Source: Megasphaera sp. UBA5897 (GTDB lineage: Bacteria > Bacillota > Negativicutes > Veillonellales > Megasphaeraceae). Taken from it: 13,995 nucleotides of DNA. Under the pieces are notes generated by a model. The model was not told where the DNA came from and did no database searches. It saw nothing but the letters and a program-made list of their open reading frames with translations. The translations under genes and the position numbers were made by a program. How positions within the stretch are numbered: position 1 is the stretch's first letter; each line of letters opens with the position of its first letter. The stretch spans positions 1 through 13,995 of the forward strand of contig DJEN01000051.1 in the NCBI GenBank assembly GCA_002431345.1, in the 5' to 3' direction. This document shows, piece by piece, positions 1-6,727 of the stretch.

Positions 1-905
1 GGCAATATCTATGAGATATTAAACGGAAATAAGCAGTTCTTGATTCCGGTTTATCAGAGATTCTACAGCTGGGATATAGATCAGTGTAAACGACTTTGGA
101 ACGATATTGTAGAGATGCAGAGAAAAGGCAAAGCTGGGCATTTTGTAGGTTCTATAGTTAATATTGCTGAGCAAGCAATGCCAACAGGTGTTCAGAAATA
201 TATGATTATTGACGGCCAACAGCGAATGACTACCTTAACACTGCTTCTTCTGGCTTTGCGCGATTATGCAATAAAGAATCCGAGTGACACAACAATCAAT
301 GCTCGTCGTATAGATAATATGCTTCTAAAAAACGAGTATGAAAGTGGTGATGAACGATATAAGTTACTGCTGACTGAAACAGATAGAGATATTCTTATAA
401 GCCTTGTTGAGGAAAAGCCAATTGCAGAAAGCACTAGATCAAGATTAATCGAAAATTACAATTTTTTTGCTAACAAGCTATCTGATAAAGAACTTCAGCC
501 TGCAGAGGTATATGAGTCAATTGGAAAGTTACAAATTGTTAATATCACATTAGATCGTGCTATTGACGATGCACAGGCAATCTTTGAAAGTTTGAATTCT
601 ACCGGTAAGGAACTTTCTGAATCTGATTTGATTCGTAACTATGTCTTGATGGGACTAGAGCCATCAGAACAAACTTATGTATATGAACATCTTTGGCGGC
701 CCATGGAACAGCTGTTTAGTTATGAAACGCAAGGAACAGTAATGGATGCTTTTTTCCGCCATTATTTGACCATGAAACTTTCTCGCATTCCAAAGCAAGG
801 ACGCGTATATGAAGAATTCAAATATTGTTTATGGAGCATCAGGATGAATTAGATCAAATCATGAAAATTGTGAAGCAATCCTTTGATGCACAGGCAGAAT
901 CATGA
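1..905 (+). pseudogene. DUF262 (GmrS/GmrSD-type) protein, 5' cut by window edge, frameshifted and 3' truncated
   Basis: The reading frame is open from base 1 (GNIYEILNGNKQFLIPVYQR) to a stop at 850-852, so the true start lies outside the window. Family signs are the IPVYQRFYSW opening, the DGQQRMTT motif (bases about 214-237) that gives DUF262 its nucleotide-hydrolysing ParB-like core, and the FESLNSTGKELSESDLIRNY segment (bases about 583-642). Relatives are type IV restriction or other defence proteins, usually 550-700 residues with a C-terminal DUF1524 HNH nuclease. Here the frame collapses at 826-830. Reading on in the frame that begins with codon 828-830 gives a coherent helical continuation (FMEHQDELDQIMKIVKQSF) up to a TGA at 903-905. 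One lost T near 826 would explain the shift, giving KYLFMEHQ. No DUF1524 follows. I infer a decayed defence gene. Its base composition is more AT-rich than the operons downstream, consistent with horizontal transfer. Confidence 0.75.
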
Positions 906-1043
906 TTTCGGGACGTTAAAAAAGGAATCCTATTGAAAAAGAAAGCGGATAAAATTACTGTCTGTTCCGGCACTGCGGCATACGTAACTTATATTTTCTC
1001 TATTAGCAATCAGAAGGATCGGGAAGATAGTAATGTATAAATA

Positions 1044-1095
1044 GGGGCTGCAACAAAATGGGCGAAAATGCTCATCTTGTTACAGCCCCATTTTT
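1044..1095. terminator. Long hairpin, probable bidirectional terminator or dispersed repeat element
   Basis: The arms 1044-1063 and 1070-1089 pair over 20 positions with two mismatches and one G-U, around a 6-base loop (GAAAAT). A T-run follows on the plus strand (1091-1095), and a weaker U-tract follows on the minus strand. It lies downstream of the minus-strand cyclase gene and of the decayed plus-strand DUF262 gene, so it can terminate both. The stem is longer than most intrinsic terminators and begins GGGGCTG, which could mark a repeated element in this genome. The only reading frame between 906 and 1043 is a roughly 35-codon stretch from a TTG at 933 to TAA at 1038. I do not recognise it and take it as residue of the decayed gene. 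Confidence 0.65.
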
Positions 1096-1166
1096 GGATA
1101 CAGGGTAGGTTTGGGTATGCGTTGTCAGCGACATCGTTGCTAAGGAAGCTGCGTCTGATTTTATGG

Positions 1167-2837
1167 TCAGCGCATATTTTTTCCTTCAACGGACTGTTTG
1201 TTTTGGTACATGGCGGCATCGGCACGGAGAAAGATATCTTGGTAGTTCCTATCTGTTTCCGGACAATAATCACTCATGCCGGTAGCGAAGGCAAGCTGTT
1301 CCCAGGGGCGTTCCTGCTGATAGTTTCGTTTTTGGTTGCAGGCAGCGAGCCGTTCCAGCAGCGTGAAACGGTTTTGATAATCTTTGCCCGTTACCAAGAC
1401 AAGAAATTCATCGCCACCGATGCGGAAGATAGGGCTGCAGGTATAGGTGGTTCGGATGAATTGTACAGTCTGGCGCAGCAGTTCGTTGCCCATGATATGA
1501 CCAAATTGGTCATTGATGCCCTTCATGCCGTTTACGTCTATCATTAGTACACTGAAAGCGAGTTGGGGGTCTTGGATTGCCATGCGTTGCTCAATTTCGG
1601 CTATTTTCTGTTCATATGCCGTAGCATTGCCAACGTTTGTTAATTTGTCTTCTAATGCCAGTGCTTTTAACTGCTGTACCATGCCCTTCATTTTAAGCAT
1701 TGTTCGATTCATGTTTTGGGCGAGTTCACCTAATTCATCATTGCGAGTAATAGTCAATGGTTTGTCATAGTTTCCTTCACCAATTCGTTTGGCTGCTGCA
1801 TCAATTGCTTTTAGAGGACCGATAATCTGGTGGGCTAATAAAACGGCAATAATCGTGATGATGAGTACAAAGCAGAATATTAAGAAAGAAATAAATATCA
1901 TCGCTCTAGAACGCTCTGCGTACAGCGCAGTCTCTGGTGCGGACACACCTAAATTCATGCCGTTGTACAATGTTTTGAATGCCATTTGTCTTTCCTCATC
2001 TTTATAATGATAGGACAACAGCAGATCGTTTGAATCTCTGCCTTTCAGTGTGGTGGCATAGGGATCTAAACCAAAATCCTCCAAGTCGTAGTCAAGGCTG
2101 CCGTTGGGATAGTCAGGGTGGTAATATAGTTTGCCTTCATCAGAAAACAAAACGACATAACTGTTGTCATATATTTTGTTCATTTCAATCTTATTTATCA
2201 ACAGCTGCATGCGAATGCTGAAACCCATTAATGCGATGAGTTTTCCTTTAGAGTAGACTGGCACGATATAGGCAATCTTGCGAATACCGTCCATTGGAGA
2301 GACATAAGGAGCGCGCCAATAGGGTTTTTGCTGCGATAACACTTTGTTAAACCACATATTCCAATATGCTGTGTCATAAAAAAACTTCTGGATTTCTGCC
2401 GGAGAATGGCTGACGTACTGGTTTTTCTCCGGATTTCGCGTATACCAAAAGCCATCTTGACCAGCGATAGTCGGATTAAAGAGGATAAAAAAACCGTATA
2501 TAGTAGAAGAAGCGTTAGATGTCAAATCAAATTGATGTGCCAGGTGTTGTTTGAGGTCTTGACGGAAATTGGCATCTGCGAGAGCGTTTGGATCTTGCAC
2601 ATTATCTTCTAAGGCATGGGACATAGTTAGAAGAATATTGCTGGAATATGATAACGTACTTTGCAATGGTTCTGCAATCCGTTGTGCTTGCCAGTTCAAA
2701 CTCATTCTAGCAATAGTATTGGATGTGTAATTGATAGTCTGTAGGTTTAAGTAGCTTAAGAATAAAGTTAAAAGCAATGTAGTCCCTGTGATAATCAGGA
2801 TGAACTTACTTTGCAGACTCCGCATGTGTTTTTTCAT
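1167..2837 (-). CDS. Membrane-bound diguanylate cyclase (dCache-like sensor, HAMP, GGDEF)
   Basis: This 556-residue inner-membrane signalling enzyme is predicted to make c-di-GMP from two GTP. Order of parts: membrane segment at about 12-31; a long extracytoplasmic region (35-305) of double-Cache type with aromatic-rich YWRAPY-like elements; second membrane segment at about 312-335; HAMP at about 336-390; GGDEF domain at 395-550. The signature is an intact GGDEF at 474-478. Metal and base ligands align with PleD as D434 (D327) and N442 (N335), but the second guanine contact (PleD D344) is Asn451. The RxxD inhibitory site five residues before GGDEF is absent (Tyr465 and Ser468 instead). The ATG at 2837 has an AAAGGA site about 8 bases upstream. 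Its leader holds a c-di-GMP riboswitch and terminator, so expression is probably controlled by the enzyme's own product. No EAL or HD-GYP partner is in the window. Confidence 0.9.
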   Translation of the reverse strand: MKKHMRSLQSKFILIITGTTLLLTLFLSYLNLQTINYTSNTIARMSLNWQAQRIAEPLQSTLSYSSNILLTMSHALEDNVQDPNALADANFRQDLKQHLAHQFDLTSNASSTIYGFFILFNPTIAGQDGFWYTRNPEKNQYVSHSPAEIQKFFYDTAYWNMWFNKVLSQQKPYWRAPYVSPMDGIRKIAYIVPVYSKGKLIALMGFSIRMQLLINKIEMNKIYDNSYVVLFSDEGKLYYHPDYPNGSLDYDLEDFGLDPYATTLKGRDSNDLLLSYHYKDEERQMAFKTLYNGMNLGVSAPETALYAERSRAMIFISFLIFCFVLIITIIAVLLAHQIIGPLKAIDAAAKRIGEGNYDKPLTITRNDELGELAQNMNRTMLKMKGMVQQLKALALEDKLTNVGNATAYEQKIAEIEQRMAIQDPQLAFSVLMIDVNGMKGINDQFGHIMGNELLRQTVQFIRTTYTCSPIFRIGGDEFLVLVTGKDYQNRFTLLERLAACNQKRNYQQERPWEQLAFATGMSDYCPETDRNYQDIFLRADAAMYQNKQSVEGKNMR

Positions 2838-2860
2838 AATAATATCCTTTTTAGGTAAAT

Positions 2861-2904
2861 AAAAAAACAGTAACTGTTTGACCTAATGAACAGCTGCTGT
2901 TTTT
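2861..2904 (-). terminator. Riboswitch expression platform: intrinsic terminator ahead of the cyclase gene
   Basis: On the minus strand, the arm at 2901-2889 (AACAGCAGCTGTT) pairs with the arm at 2878-2866 (AACAGTTACTGTT) over 13 positions with one C-A mismatch and one G-U. The loop is about 10 bases, and a run of seven T follows at 2867-2861. Each arm is also nearly self-complementary (AACAG-N3-CTGTT), so two small hairpins can replace the long one. It lies 40 bases beyond the aptamer and about 24 bases before the cyclase ATG, the usual place for a transcription-terminating expression platform. I could not see an unambiguous antiterminator, so whether ligand turns the gene on or off is undecided. 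Confidence 0.7.
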
Positions 2905-2944
2905 AGATATGATGAAATCATACAACTTTTTTTTGGGAATATTG

Positions 2945-3012
2945 GTTGCAACTGGCTGCCATATGATAGGCCCTGATAGCTTTGCGTCGCTGGATTTCTC
3001 CAGGTTTGCTAA
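2945..3012 (-). promoter_or_regulatory. c-di-GMP-I (GEMM) riboswitch aptamer
   Basis: Read on the minus strand, the segment shows the class I c-di-GMP aptamer in order. AGCAAACC is followed by a CTGGA-GAAA-TCCAG hairpin with a GAAA tetraloop (about 3003-2990). Next come the invariant GACGCAAAGC (about 2988-2979), the second hairpin with AGGGCCTATC and ATGGCAGCC, and the closing TTGC at 2951-2948, which pairs with GCAA at 3009-3006. The G before CAAACC and the C closing TTGC are the positions I align with the ligand contacts G20 and C92 of the Vibrio Vc2 aptamer. Both are conserved, which favours c-di-GMP over the related GEMM-Ib ligand cGAMP. It sits between a good promoter and the cyclase gene, with a terminator between. 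Confidence 0.88.
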
Positions 3013-3058
3013 AAATATATTTATTTATAAGATATATCATACATTATACTGTACGCTT

Positions 3059-3088
3059 ATTATAAGATATAATATATTTATTTGTCCA
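3059..3088 (-). promoter_or_regulatory. Promoter for the riboswitch-cyclase transcript
   Basis: On the minus strand, TGGACA (3088-3083) and TATAAT (3064-3059) are separated by 18 bases, five of six and six of six to the housekeeping consensus. Transcription would start near 3052, about 40 bases before the aptamer. A second TATAAT at 3048-3043 lacks a good -35 partner. Confidence 0.6.
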
Positions 3089-3256
3089 TACATATAAAAA
3101 TAAATTATAGATGCATAAGGATATACTGTTGAATATGCGGAGGATTTTACTGTTTTACAGCGAATGTGTCACATGTTGTATACTATTTCACAAGATTGTT
3201 CTTTAGCCGTGCGGTGTACATAAAAAATATAAAGTAGAAGAACCGTAAGAAAAGGA
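3089..3256. other. AT-rich spacer between the frd operon end and the cyclase promoter
   Basis: Together with the cyclase leader this makes the longest gene-free stretch (2838-3256). In this part I see no convincing reading frame, no strong hairpin with a T-run for the frd operon, and no repeat. The frd transcript may run on or end at a site I cannot recognise. Confidence 0.5.
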
Positions 3257-3958
3257 CTATGTTTTATGCCAAATAGCTTGGGCATTGCTGTGTGCTAGTA
3301 ATTCTTCGATAGGAATATGCGCGGGGCAAATATCTTGACAGGACAGAGAATGACCGCATGATTCATAGTACAGTTTACGATAGGCTGTCATACTTTCTTG
3401 TATATGAGTATCATGAGATGCGCCGTTGATGATGCGAAATGCGTTTACTGGAGCTAGGGCACCGGCAAAATGTGGTCGGCCGTCAAACTGGGGACAGATT
3501 TCCAAGCAGCAGCCACATAATAGACAGCGTGACGATTGGCGGTGCCATTCCTGCGACCAGGGAGACGGATGGGAGGAGACAGTGTGCCAGATTTTGAGCT
3601 GTTTTAGGAGTGTGTGCAGGATAGATCTGTCGACAATCAAATCGTGGACAACAGGAAATTTGCGCAGCGGCGCAATCGTAACCGTAGATTTGCGAAAGGA
3701 ACGAAAAAACGTGGCACAGGCAAGACGCGGCAGTCCATTGATGACCATGGCGCAGGCACCGCACTTGCGAACCATGCAGCTGCACTGCCAGCTGATAGGA
3801 GATACTTCACAGCCGTCTTTCGTCTGCAGCGGCGTATGTTCGTTGAGTGTACGGAGGGCTGTGGCAATCGAATCATCACAAGTGCCGTCGTACAAAAACT
3901 CTTGCCAATAGGGGGCAGACGACGGCGTATCCTGCCGCTGAATGCGCAAGGTATACAT
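3257..3958 (-). CDS. frdB: Fumarate reductase/succinate dehydrogenase iron-sulfur subunit
   Basis: This is the electron-transfer subunit linking the FrdA flavin to the membrane cytochrome. Counted from the upstream GTG at 3967 (236 residues), the N-terminal plant-ferredoxin-like domain carries the [2Fe-2S] cysteines C64, C69, C72 and C84. The C-terminal domain carries CLLCGCCLEICP (C148, C151, C154, C158) and CGHSLSCQDICP (C204, C210, C214), the usual ligands of a [4Fe-4S] and a [3Fe-4S] centre. Length matches the family. The ATG at 3958 is preferred because AAGAAG lies 7-9 bases upstream. The GTG at 3967 overlaps the frdA stop (GTGA) and would be translationally coupled but has a poorly spaced ribosome site. 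It is the last gene of the operon, a few bases after frdA. The motifs do not say whether the complex runs as fumarate reductase or succinate dehydrogenase; the flavoprotein points to reductase. Confidence 0.9.
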   Translation of the reverse strand: MYTLRIQRQDTPSSAPYWQEFLYDGTCDDSIATALRTLNEHTPLQTKDGCEVSPISWQCSCMVRKCGACAMVINGLPRLACATFFRSFRKSTVTIAPLRKFPVVHDLIVDRSILHTLLKQLKIWHTVSSHPSPWSQEWHRQSSRCLLCGCCLEICPQFDGRPHFAGALAPVNAFRIINGASHDTHIQESMTAYRKLYYESCGHSLSCQDICPAHIPIEELLAHSNAQAIWHKT

Positions 3959-3963
3959 ATATA

Positions 3964-5514
3964 TCACTTCTTTTCTGGAATCGGTATAAATTGAATGTGA
4001 ATGGCAGCACTGTCATATGTGGCGAGCGTTGTTTTTTTATACGCTGCATCGTCACGGGCAGGATAATCCATGCGCCAATGCGCGCCCCGGCTTTCTTTGC
4101 GCGTCAGCGCACTGCAGAGCATTGCTTTTCCCAACAACGCAGGAGGGCTTTGCAGGTCTTGCAGCTGGTCTAGACCGTGCTGCAAAGTTTCTTGACTGCG
4201 GCGTATTCCTAGGGATTGGCTTAAAATCTGACGAAGTATGTGCCATTCTGACAAAGACGGAGCTGACGGCACAGCCGCTTGGCATGCTGCACGGCAGGCG
4301 GTGCCGTTCCCTTCTGTGTAGGCCGTTTGAGCGGCAGTCATGCCGCCGTATATAGCACCCAGCAGAGAATTGCCGCCTAGGCGGTTGGCACCGTGGTACT
4401 GCGAAGCACATTCGCCGGCAGCATAGAGGTTTTGCCAAGGTGTGCGGTGTGCTGCGTCCACATACAGGCCGCCCATAAAATAGTGAATACCCGGCGCGAC
4501 CGGAATCGGTGCCGTGCGGGGAGATAGACCTGTATACAGCTGGCAGTCATCCTGTACACCCTGTAATTTGTGTTCCCAAACAGCAGGGGATAGATGGCGC
4601 ATGTCCAAGTACACCGTACCGTATTGGCCCATCATGGCTTCTATTTCACGAGCCGTAATATCACGAGGCATGAGATTTCCCAGCTCCGGATATTTTTCTT
4701 CCATAAAATAGTAAGGCTGTCCGTCCCGCAGGGTATACAGCCGGCCGCCTTCGCCGCGGGCCGCTTCACTGAGCAGCATGCGTTTGCCGTTGCTTTGGAT
4801 TGTTGTGGGATGATATTGGATAAATTCCCCATTGGCCAGAGGAAGACCTAGACAGAACAATTCGGCTGTCACAGCTCCCGTATTGGTCAGCGAGCCTGTC
4901 GTTTGTTGAAACAGGCCGTGCATGCCTCCTGTTGCGATGATGACGGCATCGCCAAGCAGTGTCTGCAAGTGCCCTGTATAGGTATCTCGGATGACACAGC
5001 CGCCGCACACCGTGCCGTGATGGCAGAGCGTGACAAAATCATGATGAGAAAGTCGATATACACGGCTGCGTACTTCTTCTTGGCGAAGCGCGTCGATAAG
5101 CGCAGTTACTAGTTGTTTTCCTGTATCGCTTTGTACAAAGGCTGTTCGTTTTTTCTTTTGGCCGCCAAAGTTTCGCAAATCAATATCATAAGAATGGGCG
5201 ATGCGGTTAAAGGGAACCCCCATGTCTGCGAGTTTGGCAATGAGTGCTGGCGCGGCTTGGGTCATGTTCCAGACGGCGTTGGGGTCGGCCAGCCCGCAGC
5301 CTGCACGCATCGTATCGCTATAGTGTTCCTGCGGACTGTCGTGTTCCTCTTTGGTGTTCAGCGCCCCGTTGATGCCGCCTTCTGCCATGACCGATTGGGA
5401 TTGTTCTGAAGGCTGCGATGAAACAAGATATACGGTGTGATTTTGTTTTGCTGCCGTCCAAGCCGCTGTCATACCGGCTAATCCGGCACCGATGATGATG
5501 ATTTTTTTACTCAT
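3964..5514 (-). CDS. frdA: Fumarate reductase flavoprotein subunit (SdhA/FrdA family), Gln at the covalent-FAD position
   Basis: This catalytic subunit interconverts fumarate and succinate on the cytoplasmic face. From the ATG at 5514 (516 residues): dinucleotide-binding GAGLAG at about 9-14; MAEGGINGALNT at about 43-54; active-site motifs QYHPTT, SEAARGEGG, MPRDITAREI, IHYFMGGLYVD and HGANRLGGNSLL; and C-terminal TRKESRGAHWRMDYP. The fumarate-handling His and Arg residues of FrdA are all present. The His that carries covalent FAD (SHS or SHT before the AEGG/AQGG motif) is Gln here (SQSVMAEGG, Gln40). At 516 residues it is shorter than typical SdhA (about 580), mainly in the C-terminal part. 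The start at 5514 is chosen because its ATGA overlaps the stop of the cytochrome gene and AGGATGG lies 8 bases upstream; an in-frame ATG at 5526 lacks a spaced site. L-aspartate oxidase is a relative with non-covalent FAD, but the adjacent iron-sulfur and membrane subunits argue for fumarate reductase. Confidence 0.9.
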   Translation of the reverse strand: MSKKIIIIGAGLAGMTAAWTAAKQNHTVYLVSSQPSEQSQSVMAEGGINGALNTKEEHDSPQEHYSDTMRAGCGLADPNAVWNMTQAAPALIAKLADMGVPFNRIAHSYDIDLRNFGGQKKKRTAFVQSDTGKQLVTALIDALRQEEVRSRVYRLSHHDFVTLCHHGTVCGGCVIRDTYTGHLQTLLGDAVIIATGGMHGLFQQTTGSLTNTGAVTAELFCLGLPLANGEFIQYHPTTIQSNGKRMLLSEAARGEGGRLYTLRDGQPYYFMEEKYPELGNLMPRDITAREIEAMMGQYGTVYLDMRHLSPAVWEHKLQGVQDDCQLYTGLSPRTAPIPVAPGIHYFMGGLYVDAAHRTPWQNLYAAGECASQYHGANRLGGNSLLGAIYGGMTAAQTAYTEGNGTACRAACQAAVPSAPSLSEWHILRQILSQSLGIRRSQETLQHGLDQLQDLQSPPALLGKAMLCSALTRKESRGAHWRMDYPARDDAAYKKTTLATYDSAAIHIQFIPIPEKK

Positions 5515-6044
5515 ACGTATTGCCATCCTGCATAATAATAGAGAAGACTGCCAATCATAAACAGATACAAAATGAAAAGAACGCTGTATAGGTCACGGGT
5601 ATGCACGGCAATGTGTGGCATCCCTAGTGCCAGCAGCAAAGGGCGTATGTTAAGCCCGATGTGAAGAAACAGCATGCTGACAAATAGAAACTGCGTAATC
5701 AGCTTGAAAGTTGTAAATTCATATAACATATAGTGTGTGTCCTCCATGCTGCCAAATACGTGCCAATGAAAGAGAAACAACAGCACGACGGCCACACCGC
5801 TGCCGCGGCGCAGCCAAAAGAGACGGTTGGCATGACTGTAGTAAAAGCATTGTCCCTGTCTCAGTGTACGCAGCCAAAAGCGGCATCCCAAAAGAATATG
5901 ACACACAGCCAGAATGCCGACGAGACAGCCCATGAACGCTGCCGGCCGCGTACTGATGCCCAGCAGCATAAAACTGCCCATGGCAGCATGCCACAGACAG
6001 AGTATAGTTAGAAAGGCTGTCAATAGGGTAAATATTTTCCGCAT
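5511..6044 (-). CDS. Fumarate reductase cytochrome b-like membrane anchor subunit
   Basis: This 177-residue hydrophobic protein has about five membrane segments (roughly 4-28, 35-57, 82-98, 113-138, 152-173). It carries the WLRRGSGVAVVLLFLFHWH segment typical of SdhC/FrdC anchors. Histidines H19, H49, H93 or H95, and H128 fall in four successive helices, the arrangement expected for two b hemes in type-B quinol:fumarate reductases. That assignment is inference from spacing. It would pass electrons from menaquinol to FrdB. The GAGGT ribosome site is made from the last codons of the upstream gene (ATG AGG TAA), and the stop overlaps the frdA start by four bases, so the three genes are translationally coupled. 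It is shorter than the usual 200-250 residues of single-subunit diheme anchors. There is no separate SdhD-like gene. Confidence 0.82.
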   Translation of the reverse strand: MRKIFTLLTAFLTILCLWHAAMGSFMLLGISTRPAAFMGCLVGILAVCHILLGCRFWLRTLRQGQCFYYSHANRLFWLRRGSGVAVVLLFLFHWHVFGSMEDTHYMLYEFTTFKLITQFLFVSMLFLHIGLNIRPLLLALGMPHIAVHTRDLYSVLFILYLFMIGSLLYYYAGWQYV

Positions 6045-6048
6045 ACTA

Positions 6049-6558
6049 TTACCTCATTTCATAACTTTTCAGACGGAACTGCTGTGCAGGGAGTTCATCG
6101 CCGGGCTGTAAAAAAGAAGCCGGTACGATAGCTGCTTCATACTTATAAGTGCGCAGGCGGGAATAGAGCATGACGGCATTCATGGGAATTACCTGCACCG
6201 TAACATGCTGTGCAGCAAGCCTGTCCGCCCAATGTCTGACATACGCGCATAAGGCAGCGTTGTCAGCCGGTACGTAAATACGAAATGACGAGTCCTGCCA
6301 GTCTGCCAGCGATACCGTGCGGTGCACAAACGAATCCTGCAGCTGATGCTGTGCGTCAGCCGTAAGAGGCAGTGACGGTGCTATAAGAAAAATGTATTCA
6401 CCAGTCAGCTTTTCGTCGGCTGCCGCTTGATATTTGGGTGTAGCGCCGCTCAGCACATCAATGGAAGAATGCAGTATGCCGCCCATGCATCCCAGCAGAA
6501 AGGCAGTAAGAACCATCATACGAAGGCAGCGCTTGTGTGATGGCGTCATCGATATCAT
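6049..6558 (-). CDS. Unknown membrane-anchored protein, first gene of the frd operon
   Basis: This 169-residue protein starts at 6558, with AGGTG 7-11 bases upstream. A basic N-terminus (KRCLR) precedes one membrane segment at about 14-30, then DVLSGAT at 34-40, then a soluble region of about 125 residues, probably outside the membrane. I do not recognise a family with confidence. Two weak likenesses can be seen. DVLSGAT fits the Dxx(S/T)GAT pattern at which ApbE attaches FMN in RnfG/NqrC-type proteins, though the usual preceding FMN-binding domain is missing. The stretch from about 95 to 150 (VPADN..., RLAAQHVTVQVIP, KYEAAIVP) resembles a piece of a family-5 peptide/solute-binding protein. 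It ends four bases before the cytochrome gene and supplies its ribosome site, so it is made together with the fumarate reductase and may be an accessory or assembly factor. That role is inference. Confidence 0.7.
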   Translation of the reverse strand: MISMTPSHKRCLRMMVLTAFLLGCMGGILHSSIDVLSGATPKYQAAADEKLTGEYIFLIAPSLPLTADAQHQLQDSFVHRTVSLADWQDSSFRIYVPADNAALCAYVRHWADRLAAQHVTVQVIPMNAVMLYSRLRTYKYEAAIVPASFLQPGDELPAQQFRLKSYEMR

Positions 6559-6600
6559 TGTCTTTTCACCTACTTTTTGTTTTGAGGAATTATATCAATT

Positions 6601-6608
6601 AGTATAGC
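6601..6608 (-). promoter_or_regulatory. Possible extended -10 promoter for the frd operon
   Basis: On the minus strand, TGCTATACT (6609-6601) has the TGN extension plus a five-of-six -10 box, about 43 bases before the first ATG of the operon. No good -35 box lies at 17 bases (ATGCTT). CATGCT occurs twice, at about 6630-6625 and 6611-6606, as a direct repeat around this site. Moderate to low support. Confidence 0.35.
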
Positions 6609-6648
6609 ATGTTTTCCCCAAAAAAGCATGGCTTGCCAAGAGAATATT

Positions 6649-6677
6649 TTGACAGGAACCGTAAGTTTTGCTAAGAT
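6649..6677 (+). promoter_or_regulatory. Promoter of the HMA_2-like membrane protein gene
   Basis: TTGACA (6649-6654), 17 bases, then TAAGAT (6672-6677): a perfect -35 and a near-consensus -10. It is divergent from the frd operon promoter about 45 bases away. Confidence 0.6.
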
Positions 6678-6727
6678 AAAAAAATCTAAATATAGATACT
6701 CAGTATACGCATTTGGGAGGGATTACC

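Noticed and set aside
1068..1547. A plus-strand open frame of 159 codons at the 3' end of the cyclase gene.
   Set aside because: It lies opposite the GGDEF domain, whose codon pattern and motifs are clear, and no family likeness is visible.
2866..2901. Two AACAG-N3-CTGTT palindromes 23 bases apart, at first taken as a double operator upstream of the cyclase gene.
   Set aside because: They pair with each other as the arms of a 13-bp stem followed by T7, behind a c-di-GMP aptamer, so a riboswitch terminator explains them better than protein binding.
2909..3097. A plus-strand open frame of 62 codons with a hydrophobic start.
   Set aside because: It is the antisense of the riboswitch and promoter, has no ribosome site, and its end runs through AT-rich spacer.
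3426..3911. Several long overlapping open frames on the plus strand opposite frdB and frdA.
   Set aside because: They are shadows of GC-richer coding sequence on the other strand, without ribosome sites or recognisable domains.
3964..5514. L-aspartate oxidase (NadB) as the identity of the flavoprotein, suggested by non-covalent FAD and short length.
   Set aside because: The GGINGALNT...DSPQEH and MPRDITAREI patterns are SdhA/FrdA-like, and the genes for an iron-sulfur subunit and a cytochrome anchor are coupled to it. No other NAD-synthesis gene (nadA, nadC) is present.
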